In this document: positions 54,376 to 64,000 of the stretch, in pieces | Numbering within the stretch: position 1 is the first letter of the stretch | How the letters are laid out: each line of letters opens with the position of its first letter | Assembly: GCA_022836615.1 (NCBI GenBank) | Contig: MU405353.1 | Coordinates: forward strand, 33,115 to 97,114 | DNA length: 64,000 bases | Direction of reading: 5' to 3' | From: Annulohypoxylon bovei var. microspora | Taxonomy: Eukaryota; Ascomycota; Sordariomycetes; Xylariales; Hypoxylaceae | Position numbers and translations under genes: made by a program | The notes under the pieces: generated by a model | The model's input: only the letters and a program-made list of their open reading frames with translations | What the model was told of the DNA's origin: nothing | The model's database searches: none

Positions 54376-57300
54376 TCAATTAAGTACCCATTCGCTACCT
54401 CTCTTGACGAATTTATCAAGTAGCATTGCTAAGTCAGCCAACACAAAGCGGCAAATGTAAAAGCCAAAAAACTCGGCCGCGTGCCTAGTGCACAACTCGA
54501 GCCCGACCTGGGTTTTATCGGCATGCCGCAGGCCAGGGTCGTCGACTTGGCGTGCAATTTGATCTAATAGCAATTAGGGGTTAATCTATGACAGGAGGGG
54601 AGAGGAAACTAAAAGATGAATAGGGGCACTTACCGACCGTCTGCGCAGCATCGAACAGTCGCGCGAGGCTTGCCATATAGTTTCCATATGGTCCATCAAA
54701 GTTAACCGACGTAACATCCCTCTTCGCAGGTTTACTGCTTGGATGGGCGCTCATAGGTAGACTCGGAATAGAGCCCATAGAACCCACTGAGCTAATGACA
54801 TCCCTCTCGCTCACGCCGGGACCACCGCTTCCACCGCTATTACTCTTCGCCCCGTATGCGCTAGTCATGTTGGCTGCAGAGCCCTTGTTCCTCAGTCTTC
54901 GCCAGCTGAATGCGCCTCCCTTCCCGCTGACACTAGCACTTCGTGGAACCGGCGGCGCAGCCTCTGCGTCTCTCTCATCTCGATAGGCGCTCATACCTTG
55001 CGTACCAACTTCATGGCCAAGTTTCCGCGAAAGTGTTGTCTGAACCATCTCTAGAATATTCTCAAAGCTCTGCATCTCCTCAAGAACTGCATCTGCGTCA
55101 TTGCTATCCACCCTTGCAAGCTTAAGAAGCGCTGCGGTTAGAAGATCACACTGCGAAATCTTATCTTCGAGAGCACGTAGCTTTACACCCTTGACTTTCC
55201 AAGCATCTCGAGGAATGAAGAGCCGATTGCTAATATATCCCCCACGTGGGTGAGCGAGAGTCTGGTAAAGAGCGCGCATCAGCCAGAAAGGCCGAAGCAT
55301 GGCATCGGACGGGCACGGTTCGAGGGGTATCGGAACATCAGGGTTGTGATGAAGATGATGGTGGTGGTAAAGCTGGTTTGGTGAATGAGTAGTCGGGGAA
55401 TGGAAATCGGAGTCGAAGAGGTGTAAGCCGCCAATACCCCCAGTCATCCTCTCATGGAAAGCAGCGGCAAGTGGTGTAGGTAGCGCAGGAATTGCGGTCG
55501 CGGTCGCGGGTTGGCGAGACATTGAAGTGTTTGAGATTTGGTGGCTAAGAGGAGTGTTGGGTGAAAGATCAGAGTCATCAAGGTGGGAAACAGAAAACTG
55601 GCGGGTTTTTAGGGATTTCAAACTAGAAGATGAAAAATTCTTGCGTATACCAGGTCGCGAAGAGGTTGGTGAATCGGTTCGGAACTCCTCAGAATCTTGA
55701 GCTCCTGCCTGGATAGTGGGAGGACTCGGAGGAGCCAGGACGTCTGCTGGGCTAGTGCCTCTGACTGGTGACGATGGTGCACGCATAGAAAAAGGCCCTG
55801 GTCGTGTTGACGTCGCCGACAGTGCCTGTCTTTGTTGTGCAATATAACCCCCCGGGGTCTTTGTTTGTAGCGCAGATGTGACGATCGAGGGCGCGAGTAC
55901 GCTCGGTGGCAGGCCGAGCTTGGAGGTCTCGATCTTTAGCTGCTTAGGGTTTTGACCGGAGAGGCGGCGGTTTCGCACCCCAGACGTAGGAGAAACCTGC
56001 TGAGATGGTGGAGAAGATATAGACGGAGATGATGTCTTAGGGAGGAATCCTGGTGGCGGCATCTCGGTGACCGTCGACAATACCGTCGTAGCAGTTGGAG
56101 GGTTTGAGCCAACGGAACTATGCCATGTCCGTGAGGTTATCCCGCTAGAGTCAGACTCTCTAGGAATCTTGGATTGCAATTGTTGGGACCGCTGGTTGAA
56201 GCTGAAGTCTTCCAACACGGATCTCCTAGTCATCTCGTCCAAGATGCGCTCTTCCTCCTCGTCGGAATCGTTGGCATCGAAGAAGTCTCCACCGAATGTT
56301 TGGGGTTTTTGATCTATCGACATTTGCCTTTGGCGTTCTCGTTCTCGAGCTAGCTCTATTGCCGCCTCACGTTCGGTTTGACGAACCCTTTCCTTAGCAA
56401 TTTCTACTTTGCGCATCGCGTTAACTACCACATCGTCGCTGCTGTCGAGGTTGTCATCGTCATATGCCGTTTCGTAGGAGTCCATAGGTTCATAGCCCTC
56501 GTCGTATGCGGCCTCAACCGCAGCATCTAAGGCAGCGTCAAACTCGGCCTCCGTGTTGCCGCTGGTGTGGCGAATGTGTTTCCTCCTAACTCCGATCGAA
56601 GAGTTTCTCGAGTGCACCGAGGATGAAGCCGAACCTCCAGACTCGTCAATCGGATCCAGCCATGACGCTGATTCGTGACTAAGATTGCGCTTGTGGCTCT
56701 TCGCGCCGTTCTCTGCCACCAACCGCTCAGACGGCCAAGAGAAGTCCTGCCGCACAATGTGTTCGGGAGTAGGCGGTTTCGTTGGAGAGAGAGGTCGTCG
56801 GGGTGATAATGGAGCAGGCACAAAGCCTACATCCTGTGAGTGGGGTAGGCTGAGGGAAGGGCCTTCAAAATTTCGGCGCATCTGTGGCCTTGAGAAGGAT
56901 GATTGGAGTAGCCGCTGGTCCTGGGCAGAACTTGGCGAGTCCCTCTCTATTCTCCCCGCCGCCGTTGCTTCCGCAGTTCCTTCGCCGCCGGCTAATTCGA
57001 TCTGAACTCCGTGATAGTCGTCGAAACTCTCCGGTCTCGCAGGAAGAGCTTTATCGTTTTGCGCGTATGCGGGCACCAACCCATCCAACTCGTCTATTCG
57101 GCTTGTATATGTGAGTCGCTATAAGAGCAGGCGTTAGATTCGCAGCCATAATTGTCCACGTAGCACTGCCGGTTAACTTACAATAGCTTCTAGCTTTCTC
57201 CTATCATCCTCTCCACTTGTCCTAGCGAGGACTTGTTGTAAGAGATCGCAGGCCTCCGAGTAAGATTCTCTGGCAGCAACGAAGTTCTGGGCATTATCCA

Positions 57301-58666
57301 ACTGAACTGCTGCGTTTGCTTTTGCCAGAGCCTTGGACAGCATAGCTTTCTGCGACGGTTTACTGGCGCGATCTCTAGCTCGGGTCGACTCAGCACTAGC
57401 TCTCGCCGCAGAAGAGCGACCCCTCGCATTACGATTCCTATCCGGCATAGTGTCGCGGGTGACGGACGCTGGTGGGAGTAGTGTGGGAGTTCCTCTGGCA
57501 GCCGAGTTCAGGCGGTCGAGGTCATCCCAGAAGTGGTCTTGGGGCTCGGCGGGGCTAGCGCGACTCATCTGACGCGAAGGAGATTCTGGAGGAATAGCAG
57601 ACTCGGGATTTGTGTCGAGAGGAGGAAGGGAGATTATAGGGGGAAGATTCGGCGGCGCGGCGGAAGAGACCGGTGGGGGTGGTGATGACGGCCGGCGATT
57701 TCTCGGTGAAGCACTCGTATCGTTTGAGGGTCGTCGCTTGGTTATCTTTCGTGGAGGTGATTGTAATTCCGGACGTTGTTCTTGTTCTTGTTCTTGTTCT
57801 TGTTCTTGTTCTTGTTCTTGTTCGTGCTGTTGTTGATGGTGAGGATGCGGAGGTAGATGCGGATGTGGATGTGGATGGTCGCGATTAGAATTGGAGGTCC
57901 GGCTCGAAGCAGTGGATGCAGACCAGCGATTGAGATTTCGAAAACCGTCGCTAGCGGCGCCAGCGCTACTAGATCGCGAGTGGCGGCGCGAGCGATGTCT
58001 CGGTGAGGTAGTTAATATATTATCGAGGGCATTTACAGGCGATACTAATTTTGTGGTGGTGTTGCGAGGCGGCGGTAGGAGCGACGATGTTCTTGGCGGA
58101 GGAAGATTGGGAGAAATGGGGTTTTGATGAATAAGGGGATAGTAAGAATTGGAATTGGGATTTGGATTTAGATTTTGATGGGGCTTGTCTCCAGCTGGTG
58201 GATGGAGATTCGGATGGAAATGGGGATGAGATTGGCTTTGACTAGCGGCACTTTGAGTTAACGCGGCCGCAGTCGCGGTCGTTGTACCTGCCTGAGCCGT
58301 CGATTCGATTTTCGGCCCGTATCCAGCCAGCCGGACACTATTAGAAGTACCACTACCACTTGTAATTATTATTCCATTTCCTTTTTCTTTTCCGCCTCCA
58401 CCAATATCGTCAACATCACCACCCACTCCGTTCAAACCACGATTGTAATGAAAATTGGTGTTGCTGATATTATTCTTAATTATGGTCGGTATTGGTATGT
58501 TTTGTATATCGTACGAATTCGACAGTGAAGATTGTAACGATTGTGACGACTGTGGCTGATGTTGTTGTTGCTTTTGACGTTGGTAATGCTGGGATGAAGC
58601 AGAAAGTAGTGGTGGTGATGGCGATTGAAGTCGTGATGTTGGTATCGGCGATTGGGGTGGCATCAT
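54376..58666 (-). CDS. large MIT-domain protein
   Basis: A fungal protein of about 1385 residues with a central MIT (microtubule-interacting and trafficking) domain. Such three-helix modules typically bind ESCRT-III tails. Exons 58666-57182, 57118-54634 and 54563-54376 join in phase. Residues 1-415 are disordered (S/P/N/Q/H-rich) and include an EQ repeat of about seven units. The MIT segment, about 427-510, starts KAMLSKALAKANAAVQLDNAQNF and continues ESYSEACDLLQQVLARTSGEDD, then crosses the first splice into RLTYTSRIDELD. A second long disordered stretch follows. The C-terminal region, from about 1090, looks folded and conserved (RPFWLMRALYQTLAHPRGGYISNRLFIPRDAWKVKG, LYGNYMASLARLFDAAQTV-like). 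The last exon supplies DQIARQVDDPGL. I treat it as one gene because the splice completes the third MIT helix. Confidence 0.85.
57778..57824 (-). repeat. in-frame hexanucleotide repeat encoding Glu-Gln
   Basis: Seven to eight TTCTTG units on the plus strand encode an EQEQ tract in the disordered N-terminus of the MIT protein. Length changes would keep the frame. Confidence 0.9.
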
Positions 58667-60231
58667 GCTTCCTTACTACCCTCCTCCACCAACTAACAGC
58701 AAGAACCACAAGAACCACAAAGCCCTATCGCAAAGCGGGAACGGGCGTCTTGTGCTATGACTCTCTCGCCAAAAAGAGGTATCGCACTGATGATCCCGCC
58801 GTAAAATAGGTAGCATGCGTGTATGGATGTACTGTAATCTCTGTAATGCGGTAATGTAATGTGAATAGGGTCAATGCAATTAAGACGCTGTGGCCCTGTG
58901 CTTTGGACCCTACCTCTTTAAGCCGACCCGCCAAGATTCTTTTCCTCTTCCTTCTTTCCTTCCTTATTCTTCTTTTAAAATAGCTGATTGATTATCGTTG
59001 ATTATGAACGCATAGCATCTCTGCATATGTAGTTCATAAGAATGATTGAAAGATCGGTGGTTAAATATGTTCAGTACTCATTTCAACATACAAGAATTCA
59101 AGAACCTGCTACTCCTTTTTTTTTTCCGCTTTCCCTTAATGGCTAATAAGGTTCCTTTTAACAATCACATGTACGTACCGACATAAATACCCCTTTAGTT
59201 CTGGTAGCACAAGCTACTGCAGCTAGCTTCAGGGGCATACATGTAAAATTCTACCAATCAAGGTCCTAGGCTTGCCATCCTTGTTCATGAGCATAACCTG
59301 CACTATTATATAAGATAATTTATGGACATCTTCAAATTGTATTCTCATTTGCTTCACATGACTTCGTAAAAAGATACTTACAATGATTCCACAATCATAT
59401 AAAAGTCTTGAAATTGTTGATGTTCTTAAGAGTATATGAGTTTTAATTAATAAGTTTATATAATAATTTAAAGTTTAACCATGTACGTACTTTAATATTT
59501 CAAATCTTTGAAGTCAAATACTTTCAAACACACTTCGTTTCAAACTTCGTAATCATTCAAGTATTAAACATTTTTCAAAGGTACACCATGATCTATTCAA
59601 AGATGATAATCCTTCTAATTTTTGTTCTATTTATTTAACCTTTAAAAATAAGTCCTAGTCCTATACCCGGCTAGCACCCACCTTTTCTTGTCCTGTGTAT
59701 ACATGTGATGGGGGAGAAAGATGGCAGTTCACCTTTATAACACTAACATTTGGGGTTTATGGGATTGCCCTGAGACTAGTATGCAAGGTCGATTATACGA
59801 CTCCTGGGGAGCATAAGAGCAAAATGTACCATCTTGCCTACACAATAGCTAATATTTCACCTCGTGGCAGAAGCTATCTTACGTCGACCAAGGGATAATA
59901 CTTGGTATACACTTAAGCGCCTGGCAGTACGCTAGTCCAAGCAAGCAATAAAGAACTGATTCGATCAGAGAAAGTTTGTTGCAAGTCTAGCAATTCATCT
60001 ACCTATGAGTCATCTGTGTGATCGCAAGAACGTTCTACCCGCAAAATCCCTCAAGTGCAGCCTATGATGATTGACGACGCAGTGACGACATAATTTTGTT
60101 GTAACCGAGCTCTTAAATATCACGGCGACGATCCCGCTGACTCCCAAACTCGACGGAATGTGTTTTAACACTGTCACGCCCTAGATTATGGGGTCTAGCA
60201 AATTCTGTGGTCCGTTGCGTAGATGGCCTCA
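58667..60231. other. intergenic, partly very AT-rich
   Basis: About 1.56 kb with no supported gene. The part from about 59280 to 59660 is visibly AT-rich with T-runs. A 67-codon frame at 59695-59898 has no motif. It lies between the MIT gene promoter and the 3' end of the isoleucyl-tRNA synthetase gene. Confidence 0.55.
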
Positions 60232-63200
60232 TCAAAGATGGCAGAGTCTCAGCAGCAGCGTCAGATTGCTAACAACATGTTCCTCCTCTAATATAATAGC
60301 TTCTGCCGGCCCTTCAGTCGTCCCAAAGGGCTCTAGTGGCCCACGTACGGTATTCTCGAACTGAGGTTTTCGAGAGGATACTAGCGTCTCAAACTGAATA
60401 TCATCGGGGTTCGAAACGACGCTATACAGCATACGAACGTCGTCGGTTGGAACTAGTCCAGCCGTCTTGCGCATCTTCTGCACACGCGTCATAAGATCAC
60501 GGGCTATTCCATCATCGATAAGTTCCGGGTGCGACGCCGTGTCTAAGAGGATGATCATGTCGTCTGAGAAGGCTGGTTCGTACTGGACTCTATCATCCTT
60601 CACGATGTTGGGGTTATCCTTAGCTACGACTCGAACAATGCTAAGGTCGTTACCTTCGAGCTCGATCCCCTGAATAGTTATTCTCTTGTCTTTCAAGTAT
60701 TGTCTAAGTTGCTCTTGGGTCAGATCCGGTAGAGCTTTGCGGACGACTTGAGCATCGCGCTTCAGCTTCTTTCCTAGAATTGGCCAGTCTACTCGGGCTT
60801 CGAGGTGAATGCCATATTTTTCCTCGTCATTCGTCAGGACTATGTCCCTGATGTTGAGTTCCTCTTTAACGTACGTCTGCAGCTCTTCGATATCGCTAAG
60901 CTGCTGCGCGTCGGCAATGACCACCAGGGTGAGCAGAGGCGTCTTCAATGGAATGGTCTTTCGCTCCCTAGCTGTTCTCGCAAGTTGAATCACCTTCTGC
61001 ATGGCGGATACTTTCCTTTGGATTACCTCGTCGAAGAGCGATTCCTGTACGGTCGGGAATGCGAGGAAATGTACGCTCTTCGAGTTGGAGAACCCCGAGA
61101 GTGATTCGCCAAGATATGGCTGAAGAAGTTGGTAGATATGCTCTGTTATGAATGGGGTGAAGGGCGCTAAGGCTCGGACTAAAGTGAATAGCACTTGGCA
61201 TAGGGTGTCCAGAGCCGCTTTGGTATCCTTGACTTCAAGACCAGCAGCACCCTTGAGCCTCTTGCGATTGAAACGAATATACCAATTCGTCAAGTTATCG
61301 ATGACTTGGAGTAAACGAGGCACGACGGTGTATAGGCGGTAACCTATCGAATTAGCTGAGGTTATAGACAGGGTAGACTGTAAACTCACCTGCCATCTCT
61401 TGGTCGATAAACTTCAGCATGCTTTGGCAGTCTGCAAGAATCCACCGATCCATGACGTTCGTCGTCTCCGGAAACTGGGCAACGAAATCGTCTCCTGTCG
61501 TCTTCTTGAATAGGGCTGTTTGCTCGTAAAAGAAGCGATAGCTGTTCCATAAGGGCAGAAGCACCTTGGCGACCACCTCCTTTACTCCCGCCTCTTTGAA
61601 GCGTAAAGGTTCCCCGCGCACAACTGGAGAGTTAATAAGATAAAGTCGTAGTGCATCAGATCCATACTGATCAATGACAGTTTTAGGATCTGGGTAATTC
61701 TTCAGACTTTTGGACATCTTCTTGCCATCTTCAGCCAAAACTAAGCCATTGACGATAACTGCCTTGAAGGGTGAGATACCGAAAAGCTTGTTTCCTAAAA
61801 CACTTAACGTGTAAAACCAACCACCTAAACACTGTTAGCAGTAATCATACATCGAAACCGTGCCTCAAGGTTCAGGACTAAGGGACTCAGGAGACTCAGG
61901 ATATGCTTACGTGTTTGATCTAGTCCCTCGGCAATGAAATCTGCAGGGAAATTTTCGCCTTGAAATCCTTCCGAGTTTTCAAAGGGATAGTGGTTAGATG
62001 CGTAAGGCATGCTTCCCGACTCGAACCAGCAATCAAAGACTTCGTCAACGCGGCGAAGTTGCCCCTTTCCCTTCTTAGAAGGGATCGTAATCCCATCGAT
62101 CTTGTCTCGATGGATATCATCTAAAGTGCCAGCATATCCGCTCAGTTCCTTAAGCTCGGCAATGCTCCCCACGCAGACAACTTCTTCGAAATCTTCGCTA
62201 ACCCATAGTGGAAGTGGCGTGCCCCAATATCGATTTCGGGCAATATTCCAGTCGTGCGCATTAGCGACCCAGTTTGTAAACCGTTTTTCTTTTACAAACG
62301 AAGGAACCCAGGTAGTCGATTCGAGGTTAGTGAGCATATCCGGTACGGAGTTAGTAACCCGGATAAACCAAGAAGAAACGGCTTTCCTGATGAGCTGTGT
62401 ATCGGACCGCCAGCAGAACTTGTCCACGTGAGATACTTGCGTAGCAAGCAACAGACGGCCGGTTTCTTTCAAATCCTTCACAATTGCCTTGTCTGCAGAT
62501 TTGACATGTTGTCCAGCATAATCGGTAATCTCGGCCGTGAAAAGACCCTTGTCGTCCACCGGGCACGGCGGCAAGCGCTTCGGGTGTATGAAGCCAGCAG
62601 CGACTGCTGCATCGTAGTCCTCCTGACCAAAAGCAGGGGCCTGATGTACGAGACCGGTACCCTCGTCTGCTTCAACGTAGTCGGCACCTATGACTTGGAA
62701 GCAGTCGGCAAACTGGTCGGCGAAGTATGGAAACAAGGGCTCATATTTCCAGCCGATCATATCCTTTCCCCTAAGCTTCCCTACAATCTTGTACTTTGCC
62801 TTCTTCTTGTCTTTATATAGCATAGAAAGACCGCTCTCTAGGAGAATGTATTGCTTGCCTGAGACCTCGTCTAGAATCTCGACATACTCAAACTCAGGAT
62901 GAACGGCAATGAGGAGGTTAGACGGTAGAGTCCATGGTGTCGTCGTATAGATAATCAGCGAGGAATCCCTGCCTTTTACGGGGAAGGCTACCAGGAGTGC
63001 CGGATCTTGGGTCGTCTTCTCGTTTTGCTTAGATTCCATATGGCTTAAGGGGGTGCAGAGGGCGGTCGAGAAGGGCATGATCTGGTAGGCACGGTAGACC
63101 TGGTCCTTATCGAAAAGCTGCTTAAAAACCCACCAGCAAGATTCCATGAACTTCACGTCCATAGATTTGTAGTCTTAACCGCAAATTATTAGTCGGTGCC

Positions 63201-63661
63201 ATTCGATATTACCAGCGTAGGGAGCAATCGTTAAACTTGCCATTATCGAAATCTATCCATCGACCTAGACGCTCAATTGTCTGCCTCCACTCTGATGCAT
63301 ACCTCATGACAATTGCTCGACATTCGGCATTATATTTCTCAATGCCCATCTTCATGACTGCATCACGACCGGACACACCCAATGTCTTGTCGATCTCATA
63401 TTCAATTGGCAGGCCGTGCGTATCCCAACCAAATCGGCGAACAACATGGTAGCCTTTCATAGACCAGTATCGAGGTATTATATCCTTGATTGTGGAGGTA
63501 AGGAGATGGCCGTAATGAGGGAGACCAGTTGCGAACGGAGGTCCATCGTAAAAGGTGAAGCGCTGACAGTCTTCAGTGAGCTTGAGTTGAGTTTGAAAGG
63601 CATCAACCTCACGCCAGAAGCGCACGATCTCCTCCTCTGCCCGCGGAAAGTTGATACTCAT
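60232..63661 (-). CDS. ils1: isoleucyl-tRNA synthetase, cytosolic
   Basis: Charges tRNA-Ile with isoleucine in the cytosol. Four exons, 63661-63241, 63173-61911, 61824-61390 and 61343-60232, give 1076 residues, close to the 1072 of yeast Ils1. The class I signature HYGH is at about 49-52 (PPFATGLPHYGHLLTSTIKD). WDTHGLPIEYEIDK, DVKFMESCWWVFKQLF and the editing-domain segment TTPWTLPSNLLIA follow, and KMSKS is at about 597-601 (NGLVLAEDGKKMSKSLKNYPDP). The anticodon-binding region includes NWYIRFNRKRLKG. Intron 1 has a GC donor: GCAAGT directly follows GATAATG and splices to ACTACAAATC, giving the required DFDNDYKSMDVKF. No mitochondrial presequence precedes MSINFPRAEEEIVRFW. The promoter carries a Gcn4/CPC1 site. 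Confidence 0.97.
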
Positions 63662-63773
63662 CTTGATGAACTATGACTGCCGTCAAAGACACGAAGCTAT
63701 GGAGTGAACTTCGAAATTGTTCAGTTGTTAAGAGACAGAAACTAAAAAAATAATACCCCGCCAAAAATGCGAA

Positions 63774-63780
63774 TGAGTCA
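63774..63780. promoter_or_regulatory. Gcn4/CPC1 binding site TGAGTCA
   Basis: Perfect TGAGTCA, the reverse complement of the general-control site TGACTCA, 113 bp upstream of the synthetase ATG. Aminoacyl-tRNA synthetase genes in filamentous fungi are known targets of cross-pathway control (CPC1/CpcA). Binding here is inferred. Confidence 0.65.
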
Positions 63781-63847
63781 AGGGTAAAGCGGTCCCGGTC
63801 AAGCTCTGTGAACGCGGGGCAACTGCGCTAGTATTTAGGTACTTAAG

Positions 63848-63891
63848 TGCCCGAGTTTAACGAGGGTAATGCCCGAGTTTAACGAGGGTAA
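63848..63891. repeat. 22-bp tandem duplication in the synthetase promoter
   Basis: Two exact, adjacent copies (63848-63869 and 63870-63891) of a unit beginning TGCCCGAGTTTAACGAGGGT, about 190-230 bp upstream of the start codon. Confidence 0.9.
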
Positions 63892-64000
63892 TTGAACGGG
63901 AAAAGCTTTGGTGTGTTTTTTTTCTCCATGGTCCTTATCAAAAATCTCCTATCGCGGTAATTCCGTATCTCCGGCGCTAAAAAGTGTGTAAACCCCGTTA

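Larger units (their letters stand above)
63662..64000. promoter_or_regulatory. isoleucyl-tRNA synthetase promoter region
   Basis: Upstream region of the synthetase up to the window edge. It contains one CPC1/Gcn4 site and a 22-bp tandem duplication, listed separately. No other gene is visible. Confidence 0.6.

Noticed and set aside
54376..58666. Two separate genes, 58666-57173 and 57088-54376.
   Set aside because: Splicing 57181-57119 completes the third MIT helix in phase, and no good start codon context exists for the second part alone.
63174..63240. A GT donor (GTAATA) for the first synthetase intron.
   Set aside because: It would insert residues absent from the family and produce a stop at the junction.

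Overview
The window looks like chromosomal DNA of a filamentous ascomycete (Pezizomycotina, most likely a Sordariomycete). Genes lie on both strands and are split by short introns of about 50-100 bp with GTAAGT-type donors and YAG acceptors. The recognisable proteins are fungal: SomA/Som1, a Neurospora-type Tom6, Bet3, Mcm2 and cytosolic isoleucyl-tRNA synthetase. I support 24 protein-coding genes plus one doubtful small ORF. For all multi-exon genes I joined the exons by eye, and every joined reading frame closes in phase. No rRNA, tRNA or CRISPR array was found.

Layout. 1-17 kb: a U5 snRNP WD40 gene diverges from the TRAPP gene bet3, which has a 9-nt microexon. A nearly 5 kb gene-free stretch precedes a SomA/Som1 (Flo8-like) developmental regulator. 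Next come an unrecognised acidic protein, the small mitochondrial import subunit Tom6 and an unrecognised 303-aa protein. 17.1-18.25 kb: a non-autonomous DNA-transposon-like element with terminal inverted repeats and many internal tandem repeats. 19.7-39.4 kb is accessory in character: an SDR oxidoreductase, two MFS transporters, an MDR/enoyl-reductase-like protein, a divergent pair of FAD amine/amino-acid oxidases, a four-helix membrane protein, a Q-rich coiled-coil protein and an APC amino-acid permease. 40.3-45.3 kb: mcm2 and a UBR7/Mlo2 gene diverge from a promoter carrying two MluI cell-cycle boxes.

45.7-53.7 kb holds a compact sugar-catabolism cluster: an LtnD-like dehydrogenase, a class II ketose-bisphosphate aldolase, a two-domain dihydroxyacetone/erythrulose kinase, an RpiB-type isomerase and a divergent triosephosphate-isomerase-like protein. 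The last three match, step for step, the known route L-erythrulose to L-erythrulose-1-P to D-erythrulose-4-P to D-erythrose-4-P used for erythritol and threitol. I regard this as the most interesting system here. Two CGG/CCG palindromes in the kinase/RpiB divergent promoter are candidate Zn2Cys6 regulator sites.

54.4-64 kb: a very large MIT-domain protein with an in-frame EQ microsatellite, and cytosolic isoleucyl-tRNA synthetase. The latter has a GC-AG intron, with a Gcn4/CPC1 site and a 22-bp tandem duplication in its promoter.
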